A stretch of 64,000 nucleotides of DNA, from positions 53,190,045-53,254,044 of the forward strand of contig NC_052510.1 of assembly GCF_014356525.2 (NCBI RefSeq). Direction: 5' to 3'. Source of the stretch: Nilaparvata lugens. Lineage: Eukaryota; Arthropoda; Insecta; Hemiptera; Delphacidae. Within the stretch, counting starts at the first letter, position 1, and the number at the start of each line of letters is the position of its first letter. Below are positions 60,301 to 63,247 of this stretch, piece after piece. The notes under the pieces are model-generated. The model had not been told where the DNA came from, ran no database searches, and saw only the letters and a list, made by a program, of their open reading frames with translations. Position numbers and translations under genes: made by a program.

Positions 60301-62523
60301 TATTACAGCTGGAGATAAGCCTTATGTCACCAAAGAAGAGCTATATGCTGTGAGTATATTGGTCTACATCTTTTATTTTCATAAATTTGTTTTACAATTA
60401 TCATCTCTTCGAAATTTTTTATTAATTTAGAACGTACCTAAAGGGTGAGGTTGATTGTGAATTAATTAATTTATCTGGTAGATCACATTGTGGTATCTGG
60501 TATAATTTGAAAATAGTGATAGTTTACTCGAAAATATTGTATTCTTGCAAAGAATAGATTTTTCAAATTTTATGTGGTGAATGTGGTCATAACTAATTCG
60601 CATTTAGTTGTTCCTTCCTAATCATATTTATATGATTTGTGATTCTGTCCACGAATAAATAAATAAATTTATTCAATTTATTACTGTGGGCTGGGTACTC
60701 TCTGACAGGATGGGAGCAACATTAGCCTACATCTGCTCCCTGGAATGATGGAGGGTAAATCATTAAAATACAATAGTTTTTGGCGTGACGACTGGAAAAA
60801 GAAGCCTTGAGCTCCAGCCACGAGTTCTAAAAATAAGAAATACATTTGTTCAATCTAATAACAGCAGTACAAATGATACAATTCTGTTGATGAATGATAA
60901 TCTATGGATGTTGAATTTTATAAATAATCCAAGTACTTGATTAACAAAATATAAATGCACAGAAAAATAATATAAAAATTGTCGAGTTTTTATATTTTTT
61001 ACACAATAATAAATAAATTATTCTACATTCTAGACTTTTGTTTACAGTCGTACTCGTTTTTCAATTCCTCAAAATTTCTTATTAACCTATCATTTCTTAT
61101 TTTCCAATTTTGATCAATGTCAAAAATTGAAGAGAGATTCATATTGTTAAACGTTACAAATCCTATCAAGTAAACAAAGAATTTTGCAGTCACTCTGTAG
61201 TCTCCATCAAATGGAGGTAGAAACACCAAAATGTTTGGTAGAGAGTTAGTGGGGAGGATATTTTTAATATTCTTTCCGAAGAATGGACATTGATATGTCC
61301 AAAGCTCCGCCAATTTATGTAGATGCATAACAATATAATTATCTATAGTTATTATATTACAAATTACTTTTTCATATCATATACAGTTCAATAATTATTT
61401 TCTTAGTCTATATTATGTAAATTCATCTATAATTTTCCTGTATTGTAAGCTATTGTATATAAGTGTATAAGACAGTATATATTGTAATCTACATAAATAA
61501 AGTACTCAATCAATCAATCAAATAGAGCAAATTTATGAAATATTATTAATTTGGTAGGTGTTCATTTCATGGCAGCCCTTCAATTAATGACGCTACCAAT
61601 TCCAGCCATACACTTTAAGGGCCGGTTCCGAGCTCGTGATTTAGCTAAGTTCTAGACTTTTAAAAATCAGGAGTCAGAAAATTGGCTTTCCGAAACGGGG
61701 CGTAGTCATAGTCTACGTTTAAATTGAATTTCTAGAAAATTGAACACAAGATAAAATAAAGAGATAATAGAGTAAAGTTTCAGCTATTTTGAATTATTTA
61801 GGAATGTTTCATTTCGTCAAGGAAAAACGTTTCACATTATAGAAATGGAAAAATTACGATTATCATAAAAACTACGACTACGCCCCGTTTCGGAAAGCCA
61901 ATTTTCTGACTCCTGATTTTTAAAAGTCTAGATCTTAGTTAAATCCCGAGCTCGGAAACCGGCCCTAAATTGTTTATCTAGAATTTCTTTTCGAATTTAG
62001 AATACACATTAATAATGTGAACTCTTTGTTGTTCATTTACATTGAATATTGGTTTACATTGGTGAGTATAATTTGGGAAGGTATTAGCATTACAAGCTTG
62101 GTAGTTCCATTACAGTGGAAAAGGTTCCATTACGTTACAATGGGGTTCCTTTCTAGTAGGCTTCCAGATTACCGTATTTTTCGGAGAGATGCTTACAATC
62201 ATTTCCGCTACACTACCAAAAGCAAATATATTATTCAAATTGAATAGAAAAACAAATATATTATCCAAATGCATATTCTTGAATTGAATGTTATCTGAAT
62301 CAAATCAATAAACAAATTCGTAAAAATTATATTCTTGAATTGCATTTTTACTGAATCAGGTCAATCCTTACAATGAGTTTTCTCTTTTTTGCAGAACCTG
62401 ACAAAGGAGATGGCCGACTACTGCGTGGCCAGAATGAAGCCTTACGTCGACCAAAAGACGGAGCGACCGATCGCCGGCGCACTCGACTACATTGACTTCA
62501 CTCGCACTCTCTTCCAAAATTAG
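12307..62523 (+). CDS. alpha-Spec: Alpha-spectrin, complete gene of 26 coding exons
   Basis: Actin cross-linking scaffold of the submembrane skeleton; it pairs with beta or beta-heavy spectrin into tetramers. Exons listed below join in frame to 2414 codons plus TAG when one copy of each duplicated exon is used. The N-terminal partial repeat (about residues 15-50) is the tetramerisation helix. About 20 helix-A tryptophans (SWIHEK, AWIAEK, NWIAEK and others) mark the 106-residue spectrin repeats. The SH3 domain (ALYDY, then WWKVE and GFVPAAYV) is at about 971-1026. The C-terminus has two canonical EF-hand loops ([12 protein letters not shown] and [12 protein letters not shown]) and ends [12 protein letters not shown]. 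Length and motifs match Drosophila alpha-Spec closely. The ATG at 12307 is chosen because [13 protein letters not shown] is the conserved start. Confidence 0.98.
12730..12878. mobile_element. Foldback MITE of about 150 bases
   Basis: GACAGCCGGTTAAATTTTAA at the left is mirrored by TTAAAATTTAACCGGCTGTT at the right. The inner arms hold AGAACCAATCAGAGAAG and its inverse. Degenerate relatives lie at 3543-3692 and 21180-21275. Confidence 0.8.
12930..13410 (-). mobile_element. Composite repeat with tRNA-like SINE head (minus strand)
   Basis: On the minus strand, 13405-13340 reads like a tRNA-derived SINE promoter: GTGGCCGTAGTCAAGTGGAT (A-box-like), then TTCAAATCCCGGCCC (B-box-like). The part 13088-13190 (TTCGTATGGCTTTTATTGGT) is also found in the insertion at 52704-52823. 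No real coding capacity. Confidence 0.55.
13503..13763 (+). repeat. Tandem duplication of the end of alpha-Spec intron 1
   Basis: Units of about 125 bases at about 13503-13627 and 13628-13763 share AGTATTCTGGCTAGGATAGT and the text up to ATTTTGTGTTTTG. Only the second unit ends in the working acceptor GCAG; the first has GAAAAC there. Confidence 0.85.
13764..13859 (+). CDS. alpha-Spec: alpha-Spec exon 2
   Basis: Residues 51-82, 32 codons, phase 0 at both ends (acceptor CAG at 13761-13763, donor GTAAAA at 13860). Helix A of the first full repeat, with [20 protein letters not shown]. Confidence 0.95.
13860..14461 (+). other. alpha-Spec intron 2
   Basis: AT-rich. ATGAGTTATAGAAATT is repeated at about 13983 and 14013, and TTTAATTACTTTATTATTA-type text recurs. 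Nothing else is seen. Confidence 0.5.
14462..14597 (+). CDS. alpha-Spec: alpha-Spec exon 3
   Basis: Residues 83-128. Acceptor AG at 14460-14461, donor GTGAGT at 14598. The last base (G) is completed by AG of exon 4, giving RLEELHRLW across the join. Confidence 0.95.
14651..15041. mobile_element. MITE family TATAGTGAGG, copy 1
   Basis: 391 bases with inverted ends TATAGTGAGGTCCAC and GTGGACCTCACTATA. The subterminal blocks (TTATAATGGCAGTG, GATCTGGCAGCAGAGCAAAG) recur in copies 2-4. A second right-end-like block (TTATAACGTGGGCCTCAGTA) sits at 15239-15258. Confidence 0.88.
15064..15135. repeat. Short hairpin
   Basis: TCCAAGCTACGAAT and its inverse ATTCGTAGCTTGGA, flanked by CCAATGTTGAG and TAGCATTGG. 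A foldback between the MITE's two right ends. Confidence 0.7.
15521..16097. mobile_element. Mariner-like foldback element, non-autonomous
   Basis: TA-flanked; left end AAGGGTGGGTCAATTATTAT, right end ATAATTGACTCACCCTCG. The arms extend well inward (TATATCTAGGCTAGTTTCAA and its inverse near 15980). No transposase ORF. The ends resemble mariner termini; the class is inferred. Confidence 0.7.
16437..16583 (+). repeat. Direct duplication near the end of intron 3
   Basis: CTTTACCTATTTACGAATAC (16448 on) recurs as CTTTACCTACGTACGAGTAC about 96 bases later, ending 40 bases before the acceptor of exon 4. Confidence 0.65.
16624..16754 (+). CDS. alpha-Spec: alpha-Spec exon 4
   Basis: Residues 128-171, phase 1 in and phase 0 out. 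Acceptor TTGCAG at 16618-16623, donor GTCAGA at 16755. Encodes the end of repeat 1 and helix A of repeat 2 ([11 protein letters not shown]). Confidence 0.95.
16755..18244 (+). other. alpha-Spec intron 4
   Basis: AT-rich. A block of about 31 bases (ACCATATTATTTAATGAAAC) occurs twice at 17506-17571. No gene is seen. Confidence 0.5.
18245..21007 (+). CDS. alpha-Spec: alpha-Spec exon 5, giant exon with SH3 domain
   Basis: 2763 bases, 921 codons (residues 172-1092), phase 0 at both ends; donor GTAACA at 21008. It holds eight helix-A tryptophan motifs and the SH3 domain at 20644-20811 ([35 protein letters not shown]), inserted within a spectrin repeat as in all alpha-spectrins. The first 600 bases use mostly G/C third positions; from about 18,800 onward A/T endings become common. 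The exon alone is 38% of the coding sequence. Confidence 0.97.
21180..21275. repeat. Fragment of the 12730 foldback family
   Basis: AGAAGCCTTCTCTGATTGG followed by TCTCGTG and AAAATTTACTGGC. Half an element only. Confidence 0.5.
21276..21852 (+). other. Rest of alpha-Spec intron 5
   Basis: AT-rich, nothing recognised apart from an imperfect palindrome around 21697-21755 (TAATTACAGTT and its inverse). Confidence 0.5.
21853..22044 (+). CDS. alpha-Spec: alpha-Spec exon 6
   Basis: 64 codons (residues 1093-1156), phase 0 both ends, acceptor TGTAG ending 21852, donor GTCAGT at 22045. Contains [19 protein letters not shown], which resembles the repeat-2 segment [12 protein letters not shown] at the start of exon 5. 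Confidence 0.96.
22198..22297. repeat. Pentanucleotide microsatellite (AATTC)n
   Basis: About 20 uninterrupted copies of TTCAA/AATTC. It gives an artefactual SIQFN-repeat ORF. It is joined to a LINE-like 3' end that starts ATTCAATTTATTTCC. Confidence 0.97.
22300..23470. mobile_element. LINE-derived fragments
   Basis: 22300-22450 looks like an antisense LINE 3' UTR. Around 23170-23290 the + strand reads an RT C-terminal tail with stops ([18 protein letters not shown]). The stretch between is purine-rich (AGAGAGAGAAAAAG) with no ORF. All pieces are decayed. Confidence 0.5.
23547..23911. mobile_element. MITE family TATAGTGAGG, copy 2
   Basis: 365 bases, ends TATAGTGAGGTCAACG and CGTGGACCTCACTATA, with the same inner blocks as copy 1. 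Confidence 0.88.
24009..24196 (+). mobile_element. 5'-truncated LINE tail with target duplication
   Basis: Reads in frame as an ORF2 C-terminus ([36 protein letters not shown]) and ends in an (AGA)n tail. AATTCATGGGA flanks it at 24009-24019 and 24186-24196, a target-site duplication. The insertion sits against the exon 7 fragment described next. Confidence 0.8.
24196..24237 (+). pseudogene. Broken partial copy of the start of alpha-Spec exon 7
   Basis: AG then GACCTGAACGACAAGTGAAG and on to CAGCAGCTGACAC, matching the first 40 bases of exon 7 (24363 on) except TGG to TGA and GGG to GGC. The TGA makes it unusable as an exon. Confidence 0.88.
24363..24599 (+). CDS. alpha-Spec: alpha-Spec exon 7
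   Basis: 79 codons (1157-1235), phase 0; acceptor GGTAG ending 24362, donor GTAACA at 24600. Holds [20 protein letters not shown] and [19 protein letters not shown]. Confidence 0.96.
24628..25370 (+). repeat. Degenerate array of a GGGTGTCCCAC-type repeat with a nested foldback
   Basis: Four units near 24628, 24991, 25155 and 25265 share AATAGCAT, TTTAACGAAACT, ATACAGGGTGTCCCA and AAGGTGTAACGGCCGAAGAC. 24775-24975 is a foldback inserted in the first gap (AGTCAGATATTTTACAATAA inverted). A related single copy is at 59497-59600. Confidence 0.75.
25795..26012. repeat. Degenerate short repeats in intron 7
   Basis: GTGGATTTG ... GAAAACAGT ... AATTATGAAGA ... CATAAAAA is repeated about three times. 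Related text lies at 52190-52240. Confidence 0.5.
26013..26130 (+). mobile_element. SINE body fragment, truncated
   Basis: CATCTAGCTATTTACCCTG through GTCTTCGGGGGGATTTACAG to ATTTTCG, then an (AAT)-rich tail. Same body as in the SINE just downstream. Confidence 0.65.
26222..26415 (+). mobile_element. tRNA-derived SINE with A and B boxes
   Basis: Head TTTGGTGTAAGGATAAGC (A-box-like) and GGGTTCGATCCCCGG (B-box, near-consensus), the arrangement of a pol III tRNA promoter but without a foldable complete tRNA. The body follows (CATCTAGCTGTTTACCCTG, CTTCGGGGGGATTTACA) and the tail is TAATAATAATTAT. It ends about 55 bases before the exon 8 acceptor. Confidence 0.75.
26469..26750 (+). CDS. alpha-Spec: alpha-Spec exon 8
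   Basis: 94 codons (1236-1329), phase 0; acceptor CGTAG ending 26468, donor GTAGGC at 26751. [19 protein letters not shown] then [19 protein letters not shown] and [10 protein letters not shown]. Confidence 0.96.
26800..27130. repeat. Foldback and TTTTATGACAGG repeats
   Basis: 26826-26963 folds back (TTTATAAAATAGAATTATAG inverted around an AT loop). ATTTTATGACAGGTACTATA and close variants recur four or five times over the interval. Confidence 0.65.
27131..28882 (+). other. alpha-Spec intron 8, plain part
   Basis: AT-rich with no gene. An imperfect inverted repeat at 27258-27330 (TTAAATCTAA and TTAGATTTA) is the only structure I note. Confidence 0.5.
28883..29731. mobile_element. Pogo/Tigger-like element, non-autonomous, with nested MITE
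   Basis: Inverted ends CAGTAGAACCTCGATAAG and ATATCGAGGTTCTACTG, typical of pogo-like termini. The inner arms are also inverted (GACTTTTAGTGGTT and AACCACTAAAAGTC). No transposase ORF remains. MITE copy 3 (29180-29513) sits at the centre of the palindrome. Confidence 0.8.
29180..29513. mobile_element. MITE family TATAGTGAGG, copy 3 (nested)
   Basis: Ends TATAGTAAGGTCC and GGTACACG (inverse), with the right end CCTCACTATA at 29504-29513; inner blocks as in copies 1 and 2. Inserted exactly between the two arms of the pogo-like element. Confidence 0.88.
29990..30148 (+). repeat. Interspersed repeat end with GGGGCACCGAGCTTCGCTCG
   Basis: Contains the short palindrome CCGAGCTTCGCTCG. The inverted counterpart is at 52150-52180. 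Family not identified. Confidence 0.6.
30148..31131 (+). repeat. Non-coding tandem duplication, unit 1
   Basis: About 985 bases, repeated directly downstream. Contains a 63-codon AT-rich ORF (30801-30992) that is identical in unit 2 but shows no recognisable domain. Confidence 0.92.
31138..32114 (+). repeat. Non-coding tandem duplication, unit 2
   Basis: Same as unit 1, offset 983-990 bases. Differences cluster around 31480-31735; the last 350 bases look identical. After 32114 the sequence becomes unique (TTTGGTATTAAACTCGATGG). Confidence 0.92.
32115..32948 (+). other. End of alpha-Spec intron 8
   Basis: AT-rich, no gene or clear repeat. Confidence 0.5.
32949..33097 (+). CDS. alpha-Spec: alpha-Spec exon 9
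   Basis: Residues 1330-1379, phase 0 in and phase 2 out; acceptor TGTAG ending 32948, donor GTGAGT at 33098. Holds [20 protein letters not shown] and [13 protein letters not shown]. Confidence 0.95.
33600..34370. repeat. Compound foldback with a third, direct arm
   Basis: Arms at about 33615-33872 and 33945-34200 are inverted copies (ACATACGTTACATATATTTC, TAGTTTTGGTTGTTACACCA). 34200-34370 repeats the first arm in direct orientation. It ends about 40 bases before the exon 10 acceptor. Confidence 0.8.
34407..34602 (+). CDS. alpha-Spec: alpha-Spec exon 10
   Basis: Residues 1379-1444, phase 2 in and 0 out; acceptor TTGCAG ending 34406, donor GTTAGT at 34603. [20 protein letters not shown] and [17 protein letters not shown]. 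Confidence 0.95.
35235..35441. mobile_element. Foldback MITE within duplication copy 1
   Basis: Left arm GGCACACACCGGTTAGTCAA, right arm its imperfect inverse, with GTTGCTTATGAAGCAAC at the inner end. The second copy is at 37001-37208. Confidence 0.85.
35838..36086 (+). CDS. alpha-Spec: alpha-Spec exon 11, first copy
   Basis: 249 bases, 83 codons (residues 1445-1527), phase 0 both ends; acceptor TGTAG ending 35837, donor GTATGC at 36087. [20 protein letters not shown], then [20 protein letters not shown]. The protein is identical to the second copy. Confidence 0.93.
37001..37208. mobile_element. Foldback MITE within duplication copy 2
   Basis: Same element at the same position of the unit as 35235-35441. 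Confidence 0.85.
37605..37853 (+). CDS. alpha-Spec: alpha-Spec exon 11, second copy (alternative or assembly duplicate)
   Basis: Intact splice sites (TGTAG ending 37604, GTATGC at 37854) and an open frame. Seven base differences from the first copy, all at third positions and all synonymous. Including both copies keeps frame but adds 83 residues, which breaks the 106-residue repeat period. I count only one in the 2414-codon protein. Confidence 0.85.
37897..38130 (+). other. alpha-Spec intron 11, first part
   Basis: AT-rich, nothing recognised. Confidence 0.45.
38340..38845 (+). mobile_element. LINE remnant: 5' UTR, endonuclease start and 3' tail
   Basis: ATG near 38577 begins an APE-type endonuclease N-terminus ([20 protein letters not shown]) that stops after about 28 codons. 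38770-38845 looks like a 3' end with an (AAG)n tail. The bulk of the element is deleted. Confidence 0.65.
38870..39085 (+). mobile_element. LINE ORF2 C-terminal fragment
   Basis: Open frame ending [20 protein letters not shown] and [11 protein letters not shown], a tail common in insect non-LTR retrotransposons. Dead and 5'-truncated. Confidence 0.7.
39617..39766 (+). CDS. alpha-Spec: alpha-Spec exon 12
   Basis: 50 codons (1528-1577), phase 0; acceptor GACAG ending 39616, donor GTCAGT at 39767. [20 protein letters not shown] continues directly from the ESYK of exon 11, as in other alpha-spectrins. Confidence 0.95.
39995..40190 (+). mobile_element. LINE 3' end fragment
   Basis: Reads [20 protein letters not shown] and [11 protein letters not shown] then stops. 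The 3' end is ATGG/TGATG repeats (40157-40182). Confidence 0.6.
40337..41069. mobile_element. Large TTAA-flanked palindromic element
   Basis: TTAAGGCTGTGCAAAGGCT at the left and AGCCTTTGAACAGCCTTAA at the right. Both halves are inverted copies of about 350 bases (TACTGGTGATATTTTTCAAA and its inverse). A fragment of the same end recurs at 41105-41133, and older copies lie near 1110-1180 and 1500-1615. No ORF. Confidence 0.82.
41391..41646 (+). CDS. alpha-Spec: alpha-Spec exon 13
   Basis: Residues 1578-1663, phase 0 in and 1 out; acceptor TGCAG ending 41390, donor GTACAA at 41647. [20 protein letters not shown] and [18 protein letters not shown]. Confidence 0.95.
42093..42535. repeat. Minisatellite, 151-base period, about three copies
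   Basis: Units start at 42093, 42244 and 42395 with TGTAAATT and share CTATAGCCTAAAAACG, GACAATACGGAATTATTG and GGAACATGCGTTTTATATA. Units 2 and 3 are nearly identical. Confidence 0.92.
42983..43249. repeat. Tandem duplication, 133-base period
   Basis: Two units at 42983-43115 and 43116-43249 sharing GGTTGGACAGTGTAAATTG and CTTCCTGGATTTTGGCTG, about 95% alike. Confidence 0.92.
43411..43606 (+). CDS. alpha-Spec: alpha-Spec exon 14
   Basis: Residues 1663-1728, phase 1 in and 2 out; acceptor TGCAG ending 43410, donor GTGAGT at 43607. [20 protein letters not shown] and [16 protein letters not shown]. Confidence 0.95.
43725..43830. repeat. AT-rich low-complexity palindromes
   Basis: ATAGATTATAT and TATATATATATA tracts with self-complementary ends. 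Confidence 0.8.
43831..44805 (+). other. alpha-Spec intron 14, plain part
   Basis: AT-rich. An imperfect inversion links about 43970-43990 (GAGCATTCATGTTCCAAATT) with 44099-44112. No gene is seen. Confidence 0.45.
44806..44993. mobile_element. MITE, second copy of the 3063-3250 family
   Basis: 188 bases, TAAGACTCAACTCAC to GTGTGAGTTGAGCCTTA, with AGAGACACGACTCTAGTCGA and its inverse inside. Confidence 0.85.
45114..45300 (+). CDS. alpha-Spec: alpha-Spec exon 15
   Basis: Residues 1728-1790, phase 2 in and 0 out; acceptor TCCAG ending 45113, donor GTAATT at 45301. [20 protein letters not shown]. Confidence 0.95.
45484..45614 (+). CDS. alpha-Spec: alpha-Spec exon 16
   Basis: Residues 1791-1834, phase 0 in and 2 out; acceptor TTCAG ending 45483, donor GTTGGT at 45615. 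[20 protein letters not shown] and [11 protein letters not shown]. Confidence 0.94.
45615..46486 (+). other. alpha-Spec intron 16
   Basis: AT-rich. TATTTCCATTTTTTTCGATA is repeated twice in tandem at about 46098-46142. No gene is seen. Confidence 0.5.
46487..46691 (+). CDS. alpha-Spec: alpha-Spec exon 17
   Basis: Residues 1834-1902, phase 2 in and 0 out; acceptor GGCAG ending 46486, donor GTGAAA at 46692. [20 protein letters not shown] and [15 protein letters not shown]. Confidence 0.95.
46692..47683 (+). other. alpha-Spec intron 17, first part
   Basis: AT-rich. CAGTCGAAACATGTTGTGA near 46820 resembles 40903-40917 and looks like the end of a retroelement. AAACCATTATCATTC recurs at about 47018 and 47479. 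No gene is seen. Confidence 0.5.
47684..47937 (+). repeat. Tandem duplication spanning the exon 18 acceptor
   Basis: Units at about 47684-47810 and 47819-47937 share ACAGTTCTGAGCTGGAG, CAAGTTATTGTAA and CTTGTAG/TTTGTAG followed by AACAAG. The first six bases of exon 18 are therefore duplicated behind a second AG at 47796-47797. Confidence 0.9.
47926..48130 (+). CDS. alpha-Spec: alpha-Spec exon 18
   Basis: Residues 1903-1971, phase 0 in and 1 out; acceptor TGTAG ending 47925, donor GTCAGT at 48131. [20 protein letters not shown] and [17 protein letters not shown]. Confidence 0.95.
48208..48493. repeat. Tandem duplication, period about 145
   Basis: AGGGCCATATTCACCATCTA and AGGGCCATATGCGCCATTTA open two units that both contain GGTTGCATTTA and CATTTTTCCG and end with GAGTATCTG. 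About 80% alike, so old. Confidence 0.8.
48785..48965. repeat. GC-richer repeat fragment
   Basis: Opens AAAGGTGCGTACAGATTTAC, with many GAGC/CGAGC words. It looks like one end of a DNA element; no second end is seen. Confidence 0.45.
49122..49242 (+). CDS. alpha-Spec: alpha-Spec exon 19
   Basis: Residues 1971-2011, phase 1 in and 2 out; acceptor TGTCAG ending 49121, donor GTCAGT at 49243. [20 protein letters not shown] and [16 protein letters not shown]. Confidence 0.94.
49243..50087 (+). other. alpha-Spec intron 19
   Basis: Hairpin at 49280-49336 (CTCTAGCATAGCTACCTCTA and its inverse). The rest is AT-rich with no gene. Confidence 0.5.
50122..50491 (+). CDS. alpha-Spec: alpha-Spec exon 20, first copy
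   Basis: 370 bases (residues 2011-2134), phase 2 in and 0 out; acceptor GTTAG ending 50121, donor GTCGGT at 50492. [38 protein letters not shown] and [18 protein letters not shown]. The protein is identical to the second copy. Confidence 0.93.
50914..51398. mobile_element. piggyBac-like non-autonomous element with TTAA target site
   Basis: TTAA then CCTTCCGGTAGTC, and at the other end GACTGTCGGAAGG then TTAA. Subterminal TTGTATTTTTTACAACA and TTGTATTCTTTACAACA. The duplicate copy at 53588-53591 has the empty site with a single TTAA, which proves the insertion boundaries. No transposase. Confidence 0.9.
51649..52190. repeat. Interspersed repeat ending in the GAGCGAAGCTCGGTGCCCCG motif
   Basis: Contains an (AC)n run at about 51994-52010. 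Its end is the inverse of 29999-30030. It lies between the two exon 20 units. Family not identified. Confidence 0.6.
52302..52671 (+). CDS. alpha-Spec: alpha-Spec exon 20, second copy (alternative or assembly duplicate)
   Basis: Intact splice sites (GTTAG ending 52301, GTCGGT at 52672). Six substitutions from the first copy, all synonymous (TCT/TCG, TTT/TTC, AAT/AAC types). Because the exon is 370 bases and enters in phase 2, splicing both copies in would shift the frame. The copies must therefore be exclusive, or one is an assembly artefact. Confidence 0.85.
52704..52835. mobile_element. Small insertion with 12-base target duplication
   Basis: Element 52704-52823 starts AGTAAAG and ends TTTTTTACT. 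ATCTAGTCCACT flanks it at 52692-52703 and 52824-52835 and is single in the sister copy. The interior resembles 13088-13190. Confidence 0.85.
52990..53378. mobile_element. Foldback insertion present only in duplication copy 2
   Basis: Arms of about 170 bases (TTATTTATTTATACAAT, CATGAATAAACTATA and inverses) around an A-rich loop near 53185. Absent at the matching place near 50685 in copy 1. Confidence 0.85.
53892..54004 (+). CDS. alpha-Spec: alpha-Spec exon 21
   Basis: Residues 2135-2172, phase 0 in and 2 out; acceptor TTCAG ending 53891, donor GTGAGA at 54005. [20 protein letters not shown] and [13 protein letters not shown]. Confidence 0.95.
54005..54761 (+). other. alpha-Spec intron 21, first part
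   Basis: AT-rich. CAGTCAGGTCAAAT occurs twice near 54531 and 54569. No gene is seen. Confidence 0.5.
54762..54906 (-). mobile_element. LINE reverse transcriptase C-terminal tail (antisense)
   Basis: On the minus strand: [14 protein letters not shown], then [20 protein letters not shown] and VDELF followed by a stop. The AYYSVDELF ending is typical of non-LTR ORF2 tails. The A-rich 3' part continues toward 54690. Confidence 0.75.
54907..56042 (+). other. alpha-Spec intron 21, second part
   Basis: AT-rich, no gene or strong repeat seen. Confidence 0.5.
56043..56097 (+). CDS. alpha-Spec: alpha-Spec exon 22 (55 bases)
   Basis: Residues 2172-2190, phase 2 in and 0 out; acceptor TACAG ending 56042, donor GTACAA at 56098. 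[18 protein letters not shown], highly conserved in insects. Confidence 0.93.
56240..56495. repeat. Degenerate AGTTGTCCAACACTATA repeats
   Basis: The word GTCCAACA(CTAT) recurs five or six times (about 56283, 56368, 56406, 56480) with irregular spacing of 40-80 bases. It fills most of intron 22. Confidence 0.75.
56543..56750 (+). CDS. alpha-Spec: alpha-Spec exon 23
   Basis: Residues 2191-2260, phase 0 in and 1 out; acceptor TGTAG ending 56542, donor GTACGC at 56751. [20 protein letters not shown] and [20 protein letters not shown]. Confidence 0.96.
56895..57249. mobile_element. MITE family AGGGCCGGTTTCC, copy 1
   Basis: TTAAGGGCCGATTTCCGAAC to GAGCTCGGAAACCGGCCCT. The inner arms share AAAATTGGCTTTCC and TCTAGACTTTGAACAGCTGG with inverses. 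Second copy at 61615-61969. Confidence 0.87.
57294..58080 (+). mobile_element. LINE ORF2 C-terminal ORF (173 codons) and 3' UTR
   Basis: Open frame 57294-57815. Near its middle is a Cys-Cys-His-Cys knuckle ([20 protein letters not shown]) and then [12 protein letters not shown], the C-terminal zinc knuckle of Jockey/I-type non-LTR elements. A 3' UTR follows, ending in (ATTT)n near 58080. The endonuclease and RT are missing. Confidence 0.8.
58351..58521 (+). CDS. alpha-Spec: alpha-Spec exon 24, first EF-hand
   Basis: Residues 2260-2317, phase 1 in and 1 out; acceptor TTTCAG ending 58350, donor GTAAGT at 58522. [20 protein letters not shown] has Ca ligands at loop positions 1, 3, 5, 9 and 12. 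Confidence 0.96.
58597..59418. mobile_element. MITE family TATAGTGAGG, copy 4 (reverse), carrying another insertion
   Basis: Left CATAGTGAGGCCCACG; right end decayed near 59390-59418 (CCATTTAACGTGG). Inner blocks CTTGTCTATCATTCAACAAA and TCTGTTGCCAGATCGTC are the inverse of copies 1-3. It is interrupted by 58768-59205. Confidence 0.82.
58768..59205. mobile_element. Nested foldback-ended element
   Basis: Ends AAAGCTGGGTTCGTTTGTGC and GCACAAACGAAAATGCACCT. Inside, a block of about 100 bases (TTCATACTTTTTATTCTTTT, GTTTTGATTCTTGAATAATA) is repeated in tandem. Confidence 0.8.
59490..59620 (+). repeat. Single copy of the GGTGTAACAGCCGAAG repeat
   Basis: ACAGAGTGTTCCACGAAAGG and GAAATTTGCAACA match the array at 24628-25370. 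Confidence 0.65.
59621..60182 (+). other. Rest of alpha-Spec intron 24
   Basis: AT-rich, no gene seen. Confidence 0.5.
60183..60349 (+). CDS. alpha-Spec: alpha-Spec exon 25, second EF-hand
   Basis: Residues 2317-2372, phase 1 in and 0 out; acceptor TTCAG ending 60182, donor GTGAGT at 60350. [20 protein letters not shown] is a canonical 12-residue Ca loop. Confidence 0.96.
60350..61614 (+). other. alpha-Spec intron 25, first part
   Basis: AT-rich. A minus-strand ORF of 101 codons at 61023-61328 ([33 protein letters not shown]) might be a decayed LINE C-terminus, but I cannot prove it. Short (AATC)n near 61505. Confidence 0.45.
61615..61969. mobile_element. MITE family AGGGCCGGTTTCC, copy 2
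   Basis: TTAAGGGCCGGTTCCGAGCT to CGAGCTCGGAAACCGGCCCT. Same length and inner blocks as 56895-57249. Confidence 0.88.
62395..62523 (+). CDS. alpha-Spec: alpha-Spec exon 26 and stop
   Basis: 42 codons and TAG (62521-62523); acceptor TTGCAG ending 62394. [18 protein letters not shown] and [12 protein letters not shown], the conserved end of the protein and part of the Ca-independent EF region. Confidence 0.97.
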   Translation, partial: NLTKEMADYCVARMKPYVDQKTERPIAGALDYIDFTRTLFQN

Positions 62524-63247
62524 ATGTAGCTAACATAAGAGAATAATGATGCATTCAGAATGCACCGCCTCTTCCTTTTCTCATCGCTCGCCTTGTCATG
62601 CAAACTAACGTCTCATTATTCTAATATTGTTGCGTTTTCTAGATAACGTCATCTTCAATCAAATCGTCTAGTTTTACTAGAATATTTGACGTTACACGCA
62701 ACTTTTCGTTAATGTCACGTTAAGCGAAAACTTCACGAACGAATACACTAGTTTGGTCGAGTGTGATAGTATTTTACCTTCTACTTAGATTATATACTAT
62801 GAGAGTATTTAACAATTTATCATATATATTTATTTATTATTTGTTGAGTGATTTAGAGCCTATTATTATATAACTGCCAGCTTTTGAAGTGTAAGTCCTG
62901 TTGCATTTTGGTACATCCTTGAAAACATTCAATGGAACTTGTAAACTTTCAAGCATTGAAGCACCGTTGATAAAATTATAAAATTGTTTCCTATCTTCAA
63001 GCTATGTTTGAGAAGAAACTAAGGTTAGTTTGACATCAATCAAATTTGACTCCTCAATTCGATTGATTGATGAAAAATCAATCGTTTTTGATGGAGTTGT
63101 TTTCGTTTATGTATTTTTCATATATTCGTTGTCTCAAGAAATCAAATAACAATATAGAATTTGTTTTTTATCTGAGAAAAATCTTACGTTCAAATGATGA
63201 TGATTTGATAGCTTGAATATAATCTTGATCCATTGGTAATGAATAAA
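62524..63247 (+). other. alpha-Spec: alpha-Spec 3' UTR
   Basis: Non-coding sequence after the stop. AATAAA at 63242-63247 is the nearest clear poly(A) signal I see; the actual end could lie elsewhere. Confidence 0.5.
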
